From contig NZ_SRLQ01000001.1 in NCBI RefSeq assembly GCF_004745805.1, forward strand, positions 570,110-634,109: a stretch of DNA of 64,000 bases, in the 5' to 3' direction. The DNA is from Mycolicibacterium sp. CH28. GTDB lineage: Bacteria; Actinomycetota; Actinomycetes; Mycobacteriales; Mycobacteriaceae. Below are positions 50,236 to 58,256 of this stretch, piece after piece (within the stretch, counting starts at the first letter, position 1; the number at the start of each line of letters is the position of its first letter). The notes under the pieces were generated by a model that saw nothing but the letters and a program-made list of their open reading frames with translations, was not told where the DNA came from and searched no databases. Made by a program: the position numbers and the translations under genes.

Positions 50236-51878
50236 GGAATCAGCTTGCCGGGGTTGAGGATTCCGGCGGGATCGACGGTCTGTTTGACCGCCTGGAGGAC
50301 CTTGATGCCAAGCTCTCCGACCTCGGCGGTCATCCACCGGCGATGGTCGGCACCGACCGCATGATGGTGGGTGATGGTGCCGCCGGTTCGCGCAATGGCG
50401 TCGGATGCGGCAACCTTCGCCGCCAGCCACTGCTGGGTGACATCCCCGCGTTGTCCGGCCACCACTGTGAAGTACAGCGACGCTCCGGTGGGGTACACAT
50501 GCGAAATGTGGCACATCACCAGTGCGGGTGTGCCGCTTTCGGCCGGGTCTGTCCCCGAGTCGCTGCGCTCCTGCCCGCCGAGAGAGCCAGTCAACGCCTC
50601 GGTCACGGCGGTCTTCAGCGTCGCCAGGTTGGACCAGGTGGTGGCCGTCTCCAGCGTCTCGCACAGGGCTCCGGCGGCCAACAATGAGTCGCGCAGGTAC
50701 GGCGCGTCGAAGCGGCCATGTTCCCAGGCCCGGGCCGGAGCTTCGCCCAGCGATGTCCCGCCCTGCGCCTCGAACACGGCGCGGGTTTCGGCATGCCGGC
50801 TCTCGGTGTGCGCGGCGGTGCCCTCGAAGACCGTGAGTGCCAGGCATCCGCCGGTGATGGTCTGCTCACCGATGCTGCTGGTGGTGGCCAGGTTCACCCC
50901 GGTCTCGGCTTCGTCGGACAACCGCAGCACGGTTGCTCCGGTGCCGATCTGGGTGACTGCCCGAAGCGCTGCCGCTCCGGTCGCGAAGTCGGGGAACGAC
51001 CACGCCTCGTAGCGCACCGTTTCCGGCACCGGATGCACGCGCAGCCGCACCCGGGTGATCACCCCGAACACGCCTTCGGACCCGGTGAACAGTTCGCGCA
51101 GGTCCGGTCCGGCGGCCGACTCCGGTGCGCGGCCCAGATCCAGCACGCCGACCGGCGTGACGACGGTCAGTCCCCGGATCATGTCGTTGAACCGGCCATA
51201 CCCGGCGGAGTCCTGCCCGGAGGAGCGGGTGGCCGCGAATCCCCCGATGGTGGCGAAGCGGAAGCTCTGCGGGAAATGTCCCAGCGAAAAGCCGTGCTCG
51301 GCCAACAACCGCTCGGCGTCCGGCCCCGTCACCCCGGCGCCGAGTTCGGCCTGCATCGAGACCGGGTCCAGCCCGTGCAGTGCGTCGAGTCGGCGTAGGT
51401 CCAGGGAGATGACGGCGGTGAAATGACCGCGGATGGGGTCGAGGCCGCCGACGACGCTGGTGCCGCCCCCGAAGGGGACCACCGCGATGCCGTGCTGCGA
51501 GCAGTACCGCAGCACGGTGGCAATCTCGTCCTCGGAACCGGGAAGCAGCACCGCGTCGGGCGCGTCTTGATGGATTTGCTTGCGACGCAACAGATCCAGC
51601 GTTGACTTGCCGCCGGCATACCGCAGGCGGTCCTGGTCGTCGGTCCGGACGAAAGCCGCGCCGACGATTGCGCTCAATCCGTCGCGGTGGATATCGGTGA
51701 GTGCTGACGGTGTCACCTGCACCTCGTCGATACCCGGCGCCTTCAGATCGCTGGCGGTGACGCCGAGGGCTTGCTCGAGCAGCGCCCGGATGCCGTCGGA
51801 GAGGGGCTTGGCGGCCTCCGGATCGCCCCAGGCGTTCCAGGCCATCGGTGGAAGAAGGGTGCGGGCGTCATCGCTCAT
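50232..51878 (-). CDS. FAD-linked oxidase, alkyl-dihydroxyacetonephosphate synthase-like
   Basis: A 548-residue VAO-family flavoprotein: PAAVLLPGSEDEI-type entry (VLLPGSEDEIATVLRYC), FAD loop VVPFGGGTSVVGGLDP, TGSEGVFGVITRVRLRVHP, and the active-site THHHAVGADH near residue 515, as in alkyl-DHAP synthases. Ether-lipid synthesis is plausible beside glpD and dagK, but a lactate/glycolate-type oxidase is an alternative. Around residues 433-446 it contains an inserted GGQERSDSGTDPAESG, encoded by a short repeat element also found inside fabD. ATG 51878 sits 17 bp from the divergent tetR. Confidence 0.85.
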   Translation of the reverse strand: MSDDARTLLPPMAWNAWGDPEAAKPLSDGIRALLEQALGVTASDLKAPGIDEVQVTPSALTDIHRDGLSAIVGAAFVRTDDQDRLRYAGGKSTLDLLRRKQIHQDAPDAVLLPGSEDEIATVLRYCSQHGIAVVPFGGGTSVVGGLDPIRGHFTAVISLDLRRLDALHGLDPVSMQAELGAGVTGPDAERLLAEHGFSLGHFPQSFRFATIGGFAATRSSGQDSAGYGRFNDMIRGLTVVTPVGVLDLGRAPESAAGPDLRELFTGSEGVFGVITRVRLRVHPVPETVRYEAWSFPDFATGAAALRAVTQIGTGATVLRLSDEAETGVNLATTSSIGEQTITGGCLALTVFEGTAAHTESRHAETRAVFEAQGGTSLGEAPARAWEHGRFDAPYLRDSLLAAGALCETLETATTWSNLATLKTAVTEALTGSLGGQERSDSGTDPAESGTPALVMCHISHVYPTGASLYFTVVAGQRGDVTQQWLAAKVAASDAIARTGGTITHHHAVGADHRRWMTAEVGELGIKVLQAVKQTVDPAGILNPGKLIP

Positions 51879-51895
51879 GCGTTACAGTATTACAG
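51879..51895. promoter_or_regulatory. 17-bp divergent promoter of the flavoprotein and tetR genes
   Basis: The entire space between two start codons is 17 bp. It holds TACAGT (plus strand, 7 nt before the tetR ATG) and, on the other strand, TACTGT (5 nt before the flavoprotein ATG) on nearly the same bases. Neither side has room for a Shine-Dalgarno. TTACAG and TACAG repeats suggest the TetR protein binds here. Confidence 0.55.
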
Positions 51896-52477
51896 ATGCT
51901 GTCAATCAGTAACGATGAATCGGTCGATATCGCCGACCGGATCCTGGCCGCCGCGGCCAGCTGCGTGCGCGACTTCGGGGTGGAGCGCGTCACCCTGGCC
52001 GAGATCGCGCGGCGGGCGGGCGTGAGCCGCCCGACGGTCTACCGCCGTTGGGCCGATACCCGCACGATCGTGGCTGCCCTGCTCACCGACCGGATCACCG
52101 GTGCCTGGCGGGCGGTTCCCGCCCGGGAAGCCGGCCGCACCGGTTTGGTCGAACGGATCGTCACGGTGGCGCGCCGGCTGCGTGACGACGAACTGATCGC
52201 CTCGGTGCTGCGCTCCGCGCCCGATGTGGCGATGGTCTACATCACCGGGCGACTCGGTACCAGCCAGCAGATCCTCATCGACCAGGTCGCTGACGAGCTG
52301 AGGGCGGCCCAGGCCGACGGCAACGTGCGTGCGGGCGATGTCCGCCAGATGTCGGCGATGGTGTTGTTGATCGCGCAGTCCGCGATTCAGTCGGCCCCGA
52401 TCGTCGAACCCATTCTCGATGCGGACGCCTTGTCCGCCGAGCTGTCCCACGCTCTGAACGGATACCTCGCGCCATGA
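51896..52477 (+). CDS. TetR family transcriptional regulator
   Basis: A 193-residue TetR protein: N-terminal HTH with VTLAEIARRAGVSRPTVYRRW and a helical ligand domain with FVRRLRDDELIASVLRSAP-type sequence (ARRLRDDELIASVLRSAPD). Counterpart of Rv2250c. Overlaps glpD by ATGA, so it is co-translated with a glycerol-phosphate enzyme, and it faces the flavoprotein-dagK operon across 17 bp, which it probably controls. Start ATG 51896 is preferred because of the -10 box 7 nt upstream; the frame's earlier codons lie in the opposite gene. Confidence 0.88.
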   Translation: MLSISNDESVDIADRILAAAASCVRDFGVERVTLAEIARRAGVSRPTVYRRWADTRTIVAALLTDRITGAWRAVPAREAGRTGLVERIVTVARRLRDDELIASVLRSAPDVAMVYITGRLGTSQQILIDQVADELRAAQADGNVRAGDVRQMSAMVLLIAQSAIQSAPIVEPILDADALSAELSHALNGYLAP

Positions 52478-54012
52478 GTGACCTCACCGCCCTCAACGCC
52501 GCCCGCCGTAGCGCAGACCTGACCGATCTGGGCGTCGACAGCCGCGTCGACGTCGTCGTCATCGGCGGCGGAATCACTGGAACCGGTATCGCCCTGGACG
52601 CCGCCAGCCGTGGTCTGTCCGTACTGCTGGTCGAAAAGCACGACCTGGCTTTCGGCACCAGTCGCTGGAGTTCCAAGCTGGTACACGGCGGGCTACGCTA
52701 CCTGGCCACCGGCAATGTGGGCATCGCACGGCGCAGCGCGGTCGAGCGCGGCATCCTGATGACTCGCACCGCTCCGCATCTTGTGCATGCCATGCCGCAG
52801 CTGGTTCCGCTGCTGCCGTCGATGGGCCGTGGGCAACGTGCGCTGGTGAGAACGGGTTTCGTGGCCGGTGACGTGCTGCGGGTGCTGGCCGGAACCAGAT
52901 CGACGGTTCTTCCGCGTTCCCGGCGCATCGACTCCGCACAGGCGGTCGCGATGGTGCCGACCGTCCGTCGCGACGGCCTCGACGGCGGGCTGCTGGCCTA
53001 CGACGGCCAACTCATCGACGACGCCAGGCTGGTGGTTGCCGTGGCCCGTACCGCCGCCCAGCATGGCGCCCGGATCCTGACCCGGGTTTCCGCGGTGGAG
53101 GCCACTGGCAGCTCGGTGCGCCTTGTCGACGAACTCACTGGGGAATCACTGACGGTGACCGCGCGGGCGGTGATCAACGCGACGGGCGTGTGGGCCGGGG
53201 AGGTCGACTCCTCGATCAAGCTGCGCCCAAGCCGCGGAACACACCTCGTGTTCGATGCGGCGGCATTCGGCAATCCGACTGCCGCGCTGACGATTCCGAT
53301 CCCGGGGGAGATCAATCGCTTCGTCTTCGCCATGCCGGAACAGCTCGGCCGGGTCTACCTCGGCCTGACCGACGAGGATGCGCCCGGCCCGATTCCCGAT
53401 GTGCCCGAGCCGACCCCGGCCGAGATCAGCTTCCTGCTCGACACCGTCAATACCGCGCTGGGCACCGCGCTGGGCACTGAGGATGTCCGGGGTGCGTACG
53501 CGGGTCTACGACCGCTGATCGACACAGGAACGGGCAGGACATCGGACCTGTCCCGCGAACACGCGGTGATCGAGTCGGATTCCGGAGTATTCAGCATCGT
53601 CGGCGGCAAGCTCACCGAGTACCGCTACATGGCCGAGGATGCCCTCGACCGGGCACTGGCGGCCCGGTCGATCACGGCTCAGCCGTGCCGGACCCGCAAC
53701 CTGCCCCTGGTCGGCGCTGCTGCCAATCCCGTTGCCACCCTTCGCACTACCAGTGAGCTTCCCGGGTCGCTGGTGGCACGGTACGGCGCCGAATCACCCA
53801 ACGTCATCGCATCGGCCCGGTGCCACCGACCGACGGACCCGGTGGCTGACGGGATCGACGTCACCCGCGCCGAGTTCGAGTTCGCCGTCACCCACGAGGG
53901 TGCGCTGACGGTCCAGGACATCCTGGACCGCCGTACCCGTATCGGTTTGGTGGATGCCGATCGGGAGCTGGCTGTGGGCGTTGCCGAGGAACTGCTCGCC
54001 GCCACGCGTTAA
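52474..54012 (+). CDS. glpD: glycerol-3-phosphate dehydrogenase (FAD)
   Basis: A 512-residue GlpD: FAD motif VDVVVIGGGITGTGIALDA, EKHDLAFGTSRWSSKLVHGGLRYL (the GTS/KLVHGG active-site block), ATGVWAG, and a C-terminal domain with LTVQDILDRRTRIG. Oxidises sn-glycerol-3-phosphate to dihydroxyacetone phosphate at the membrane, feeding electrons to menaquinone. Counterpart of Rv2249c (glpD1); a second GlpD is expected elsewhere in the genome. Coupled to tetR. Confidence 0.9.
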   Translation: MSDLTALNAARRSADLTDLGVDSRVDVVVIGGGITGTGIALDAASRGLSVLLVEKHDLAFGTSRWSSKLVHGGLRYLATGNVGIARRSAVERGILMTRTAPHLVHAMPQLVPLLPSMGRGQRALVRTGFVAGDVLRVLAGTRSTVLPRSRRIDSAQAVAMVPTVRRDGLDGGLLAYDGQLIDDARLVVAVARTAAQHGARILTRVSAVEATGSSVRLVDELTGESLTVTARAVINATGVWAGEVDSSIKLRPSRGTHLVFDAAAFGNPTAALTIPIPGEINRFVFAMPEQLGRVYLGLTDEDAPGPIPDVPEPTPAEISFLLDTVNTALGTALGTEDVRGAYAGLRPLIDTGTGRTSDLSREHAVIESDSGVFSIVGGKLTEYRYMAEDALDRALAARSITAQPCRTRNLPLVGAAANPVATLRTTSELPGSLVARYGAESPNVIASARCHRPTDPVADGIDVTRAEFEFAVTHEGALTVQDILDRRTRIGLVDADRELAVGVAEELLAATR

Positions 54013-54084
54013 AGATGTGGCGGCGTATCTGGGGGTCCGCTGTGGATGGTGTCGATAGTGGGCACTTGGTGCGACTATGCCCTG

Positions 54085-54564
54085 ATGTCGAAGATCTATG
54101 AGTACGTACGCCATCCACGCGCAGACGAGCTGCGTGCGGGCCGACCGGTCAAGACCCGCGACAGCCGCCGGCTGAACCACCCGAACTTCCTGGTCCGCTT
54201 CAACGCGAGATTCGGATTGCTGATCACCGTCACCGTCGGCACCATGTGGACCGCCTACGTGTTCAGCGCACTGGCATTGTTCGCCCTGCCCGACGCGATC
54301 AAGCAGGGTACCTACTACGTCATCGTGTGGCTGTCGAGCAGCTTCTTGCAGCTAGTCCTATTGCCGATCATCATCGTCGGCCAGAACATCCAGGCCAAGT
54401 CGGCCGACAAGCGGTCGGAGGAGACCTACAAGGACGCCGAAGCAGTGCTGAAGGAGGCCGAGAAGATTCAGCAACACCTGCTGGCCCAGGACGAGGTCAT
54501 CGCGGGGATACTTCGCCAACTTCAGGGCACAACACCTCCCGACGCGGAGACCAGGTCGCGTTGA
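54085..54564 (+). CDS. DUF1003 family membrane protein
   Basis: A 159-residue protein with two membrane helices (about 41-63, RFGLLITVTVGTMWTAYVF; 75-100, YYVIVWLSSSFLQLVLLPII) followed by VGQNIQAKSADKRSEETYKD and a coiled-coil tail (AEAVLKEAEKIQQHLLAQDE). NFLVRFNARFGLLIT and IIIVGQNIQ are the family marks. Function unknown; the coiled coil suggests oligomerisation. ATG 54085 is chosen since homology begins there; ATG 54046 is possible. Confidence 0.8.
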   Translation: MSKIYEYVRHPRADELRAGRPVKTRDSRRLNHPNFLVRFNARFGLLITVTVGTMWTAYVFSALALFALPDAIKQGTYYVIVWLSSSFLQLVLLPIIIVGQNIQAKSADKRSEETYKDAEAVLKEAEKIQQHLLAQDEVIAGILRQLQGTTPPDAETRSR

Positions 54565-54574
54565 GGGGCCCGGT

Positions 54575-55657
54575 TCAGTATCGGATATCGCTCTGCAGCA
54601 GCGGGGGATAGACCGTCGACGGCTCACCGTCCACGGTGGTGCCGGCGAATTGCAGCATCGAGCGGGTCGTCCCGTTCACATCGGCCGGGTAGTTCAGCGT
54701 CGGCGCCGAGACCTCGTCGAGCCGACGGAGCTGCTCGGGAGTCGGGACGACGTCGACCGCGGCCAGGTTGTCCTCGAGGTGGGCCATCCGGCGCGCCCCC
54801 AGAATCGGCACGACCGTGCCCTCCCGGGCCCGCAGCCAGGCCAGCGCGACCGCGGCCGGTGTGGTGTCGAGCTCGTCGGCGACGGTGGTGACCGCATCGA
54901 TGACCGCGAATTCGTGCTCGCTGGGGCCGCCGACGTAGCTGGCGCGGACCGAATCGTCAACGGTGGCACCGCGGCGGTACTTCCCGGACAGGAATCCGTT
55001 CTTCAGCGGGCTCCACGGCACCAGTGCCATGCCCTGGTCGAGCGCGAGCGGCGCCAATTCACCCTCGACGGTGCGGGCCAGCAGCGAGTACTCCACCTGC
55101 AGTGCGACCAGCGGTGTCCAGCCGCGCAGTACCGCCATGGTCTGGGCCTGGGCGGTCACCCATCCCGGGGTGTTGGAGAAGCCGATGTAGCGAATGGTGC
55201 CGGCGCGAACCAGATCGTCGAGGGTGCGCAGGGTCTCCTCGATGGGGGTGTTGCGATCCCAGTTGTGCAGCCAGTAGACGTCGAGGTAATCGGTTTGCAG
55301 CCGGCGCAACGTTTCTCGCAGCTGGGCGAGGACCGCGGTGCGGCCCGCGCCGCCGCCGTTGGGATCACCGGGGTGAAGGTTGGCAAAGAACTTGGAGGCC
55401 AGCACGACCCGGTCGCGGCGGCCGGGGCGTGCGCCGAACCAGTCGCCAAGGATCTTCTCCGAATGGCCATTGGTATAGAAGTTGGCGGTGTCGATGAAAT
55501 TGCCGCCGCGGTCCAGGTAGGCGGCGAGTATCCGCTCGGACTCCTCGACGCTGGACCCGGCGCCGCCCGCGTCTTCGCCGAACGTCATCGCGCCGAGGGC
55601 GAACGGGCTGACTCGCAGGCCCGAGCGGCCCAGGGTGACGTAGTGATCGAGTGGCAT
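54575..55657 (-). CDS. aldo/keto reductase
   Basis: A 360-residue AKR TIM-barrel enzyme: MTFGEDAGGAGSSVEES, FIDTANFYTNGHSEKILG (catalytic Asp and Tyr), VVLASKFF (Lys), DYLDVYWLHNWDRNTPIEET (His), and the C-terminal NADPH-binding PILGARRMAHLEDNL. NADPH-dependent reduction of an aldehyde or ketone; substrate unknown. AAGGAG 6 nt before ATG 55657 fixes the start. Divergent from an AraC gene that may regulate it through the inverted repeat at 55716-55738. Confidence 0.88.
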   Translation of the reverse strand: MPLDHYVTLGRSGLRVSPFALGAMTFGEDAGGAGSSVEESERILAAYLDRGGNFIDTANFYTNGHSEKILGDWFGARPGRRDRVVLASKFFANLHPGDPNGGGAGRTAVLAQLRETLRRLQTDYLDVYWLHNWDRNTPIEETLRTLDDLVRAGTIRYIGFSNTPGWVTAQAQTMAVLRGWTPLVALQVEYSLLARTVEGELAPLALDQGMALVPWSPLKNGFLSGKYRRGATVDDSVRASYVGGPSEHEFAVIDAVTTVADELDTTPAAVALAWLRAREGTVVPILGARRMAHLEDNLAAVDVVPTPEQLRRLDEVSAPTLNYPADVNGTTRSMLQFAGTTVDGEPSTVYPPLLQSDIRY

Positions 55658-55715
55658 GAATCGCTCCTTGCTTGGTGGTTGTGACATATCCATCAAAGAT
55701 GAATGAGCAGTTCAT

Positions 55716-55738
55716 AGGTAGACCGATGCGATCTACCT
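55716..55738. promoter_or_regulatory. inverted repeat in the AKR/AraC divergent region
   Basis: AGGTAGA and TCTACCT (7-bp perfect arms, 9-nt spacer) lie 59 bp upstream of the aldo/keto reductase start and 37 bp upstream of the AraC start. A dimeric-regulator site is likely; AraC proteins more often use direct repeats, so another regulator is possible. Confidence 0.4.
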
Positions 55739-55774
55739 CTTGCATGATCCTCTCGACTTTGGTGAGATCTGGAT

Positions 55775-56692
55775 ATGGATGCCCGCGCGGGCCAGTTGGC
55801 CGAGATGCGCACGTTGATCGCCGCCCACGCCAAGGTTGATCTGCGGACCCCGATTGACGGGTTACTGCTGTCCGAGGTGAGGGCATCGGCAGCGCCGGAC
55901 TACTCATTGACCGAACCGCTGGTCGTGGTGATGGCCCAGGGCGGCAAGCGCCTGCTACTCGGCGATGAGGTCTACACGTACCGCGCGGGGCAGTGCCTGG
56001 TGGTGACCGCCGATCTACCGGTCACTGGGCACTTCATCGACACGGGCGACGGATCGGTGTCGTTGGGGATGGCGCTGGTGCTGCGGCCCGCCGTCGTCGC
56101 CGAGTTGGTGTTGCAGGTCCCGGCCGCGCGCTGGGCCCGCGGCGTGGCAGCGCGTTCGGCGATGTCGACCGCCGACGCCGATATCGAGCTGCTCGATGCG
56201 GTGATCCGGCTGCTGCGCTTGCTCGAAAAGCCTTCGGATGCACCGATTCTGGCACCCCTGATCGAGCGCGAGATCATCTGGCGGCTGCTGACCGGGCCGC
56301 AGGGCGAGGCCGTGCGCCAGATCGGCTTGGCCGACAGCAATCTGTCCTATGTCAGCCGGGCCATCGGCTGGATCCGGGACAATTACGCCGAACCGATGCG
56401 CATTGAGGAGCTGGCCCAAGTGGCCGGGATGAGCCCATCGACATTCCACCGGCACTTCCGCGCGGTTACCGCCATGAGTCCCTTGCAGTTTCAGAAGCGC
56501 ATTCGGCTGCAGGAGGCGCGCTCGATGCTCGTCACCTCGCCCAGTGACATCGCGGGTATTGGGCATTGTGTCGGCTATGAGAGCCCGTCCCAATTCACCC
56601 GCGAGTACCGTCGGCTGTTCGGTGCTCCGCCGGGACAGGACGCCATGCGCATCCGCGCCCACGCCGAAGGCCCACAACGCGCGGTGATCTAG
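55775..56692 (+). CDS. AraC family transcriptional regulator
   Basis: A 305-residue regulator. The N-terminal AraC-type arm/cupin domain (about 20-190) has PLVVVMAQGGKRLLLGDEVY and YRAGQCLVVTADLPVTG, as in the family of AraC proteins paired with aldo/keto reductases. The C-terminal double HTH (about 205-300) has MRIEELAQVAGMSPSTFHRHF and IGYESPSQFTREYRRLFG-type sequence (VGYESPSQFTREYRRLF). Divergent to the reductase, 117 bp away, its likely target. Confidence 0.9.
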   Translation: MDARAGQLAEMRTLIAAHAKVDLRTPIDGLLLSEVRASAAPDYSLTEPLVVVMAQGGKRLLLGDEVYTYRAGQCLVVTADLPVTGHFIDTGDGSVSLGMALVLRPAVVAELVLQVPAARWARGVAARSAMSTADADIELLDAVIRLLRLLEKPSDAPILAPLIEREIIWRLLTGPQGEAVRQIGLADSNLSYVSRAIGWIRDNYAEPMRIEELAQVAGMSPSTFHRHFRAVTAMSPLQFQKRIRLQEARSMLVTSPSDIAGIGHCVGYESPSQFTREYRRLFGAPPGQDAMRIRAHAEGPQRAVI

Positions 56693-56737
56693 CCAGCCAA
56701 CCCAGCGCCGAGATCGACGAAATGGCGCAGCCCACTC

Positions 56738-56777
56738 GCATTTTCCCGCCCAAACACCGGTTTGGGCGGGAAAATGC
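56738..56777. terminator. palindromic hairpin between convergent AraC and accD6 genes
   Basis: Perfect 18-bp arms (GCATTTTCCCGCCCAAAC and its complement) with a 4-nt loop, between two converging stops. Symmetric, so it can act on both transcripts. No trailing U-run beyond the stem base. Confidence 0.7.
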
Positions 56778-56782
56778 AATGG

Positions 56783-58204
56783 CTACAGCGGGATGTTCTT
56801 ATGCCGCCCACGCCGGGCCGGGGCCTCGGCGAGCGCTTGCGTCAGCTTGCTGCGGGTGTGCGCGGGGTCGATCTTCTCGTCCACCACGCCGAGCTCGATG
56901 GCGCTATCCACGCCGCCGGCAATCCGCTCGTGCTCGTTGGCGAGTTCCTCGTGCAGCGCGTCGCGCTCGTGATCTGCGGCAGCTGCCAGCTTCTTCTTGT
57001 GCAGGATGCCCACGGCGGCCTTGGCGCCCATCACCGCGACCTCGGCATCCGGCCAGGCGAACACCTTGGTGGCGCCCAGCGAGCGCGAGTTCATCGCAAT
57101 GTAGGCCCCGCCGTAGATCTTTCGCGTCACCAACGTGACCCGCGGAACGCTGGCCTCGCCGAAGGCATGCAGCAGCTTGGCGCCACGGCGTACCACGCCG
57201 CCCCATTCCTGGTCCACGCCGGGCAGGTAGCCGGGAACATCGACGACAACCACCAGCGGGATTCCGAACGCGTCGCACAGCCGCACGAAACGCGCTGCCT
57301 TCTCGGCGCTTTCAGAGTTCAGGCAGCCACCAAGGCGCAGGGGATTGTTGGCGATCACGCCGACGGTGCGTCCGGACAACCGGCCCAGCCCGACGACGAT
57401 CGAGGGTGCCCATTTGCCCTGGAACTCCTCGAAGGGCGTGTCGGCATCCAACAGCGCCTCCACCAGCGGATGCACATCGTAGGCCCGCCGCGGTGACTCC
57501 GGGAGTAGCGCGTGCAGGTCGGTGTCGCCGGCTTCGGCCTTGCTGCGGTCGAAATGACCCTGCTGGGAGAACAATCCGACGAATCGGCGGCCACGTGCGT
57601 AGGCATCCAGCTCGTCGTTGGCGACGACGTGGCACACACCGGACTTCTTGTGGTGTGTGTCGGGGCCGCCGAGCGAGGCCATGTCGACGTCCTCGCCGGT
57701 CACGCTGCGAACCACGTCGGGACCGGTCACGAAGACGCGGCCCTCGGCGGCCATGATGACGATGTCGGTGAGCGCGGGGCCGTAGGCGGCGCCGCCGGCG
57801 GCGAAGCCGACCACGATCGAGATCTGCGGGATGTAGCCCGAGGCGCGGATCATGGCCTCGAAGACCAAGCCCACGGCATGCAGAGCGCGCACGCCTTCGG
57901 CGAGTCGGGCGCCGCCGGAGTGCCAGATGCCCACGATGGGGCTCTGTTCCTCGATGGCGGTGTCGTAGGCATTCACGATGTGCTGGCAGCCGTCCACACC
58001 CATCGCGCCGCCCATGACGGTGCCGTCGGTGCAGAAGGCAATGGTCCGCACACCGTTGACGGTGCCGGCCGCGGCCAGCACGCCCGAGCGGTCACGCTCG
58101 TGCAGCAGCTCGACGCTGCCGTCGTCGAAGAATGTGCGGAGCCGCAGCATAGGGTCTCGAGGGTCGAGCGATTCGCCGACGGCCTGAGGAGCCATGATCG
58201 TCAT
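56783..58204 (-). CDS. accD6: acetyl/propionyl-CoA carboxylase beta subunit
   Basis: A 473-residue carboxyltransferase subunit: an N-terminal crotonase-like lobe with GIWHSGGARLAEGVRALHAVG, oxyanion GFAAGGAAYGPALTD and a C-terminal lobe with LVVVVDVPGYLPGVDQEWGGVVRRGAKLL split across two segments, then GGAYIAMNSRSLGATKVFAWP. AccD6 supplies malonyl-CoA for FAS-II; it works with a biotinylated AccA3. Last gene of the FAS-II operon as in M. tuberculosis (Rv2247). AGGAGG 6 nt before the ATG. Confidence 0.93.
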   Translation of the reverse strand: MTIMAPQAVGESLDPRDPMLRLRTFFDDGSVELLHERDRSGVLAAAGTVNGVRTIAFCTDGTVMGGAMGVDGCQHIVNAYDTAIEEQSPIVGIWHSGGARLAEGVRALHAVGLVFEAMIRASGYIPQISIVVGFAAGGAAYGPALTDIVIMAAEGRVFVTGPDVVRSVTGEDVDMASLGGPDTHHKKSGVCHVVANDELDAYARGRRFVGLFSQQGHFDRSKAEAGDTDLHALLPESPRRAYDVHPLVEALLDADTPFEEFQGKWAPSIVVGLGRLSGRTVGVIANNPLRLGGCLNSESAEKAARFVRLCDAFGIPLVVVVDVPGYLPGVDQEWGGVVRRGAKLLHAFGEASVPRVTLVTRKIYGGAYIAMNSRSLGATKVFAWPDAEVAVMGAKAAVGILHKKKLAAAADHERDALHEELANEHERIAGGVDSAIELGVVDEKIDPAHTRSKLTQALAEAPARRGRHKNIPL

Positions 58205-58256
58205 CTAAACCTCCTGTTGCGCGCGGATGTCGGTCAGCGCTTCGGTGTGCCTGTTT

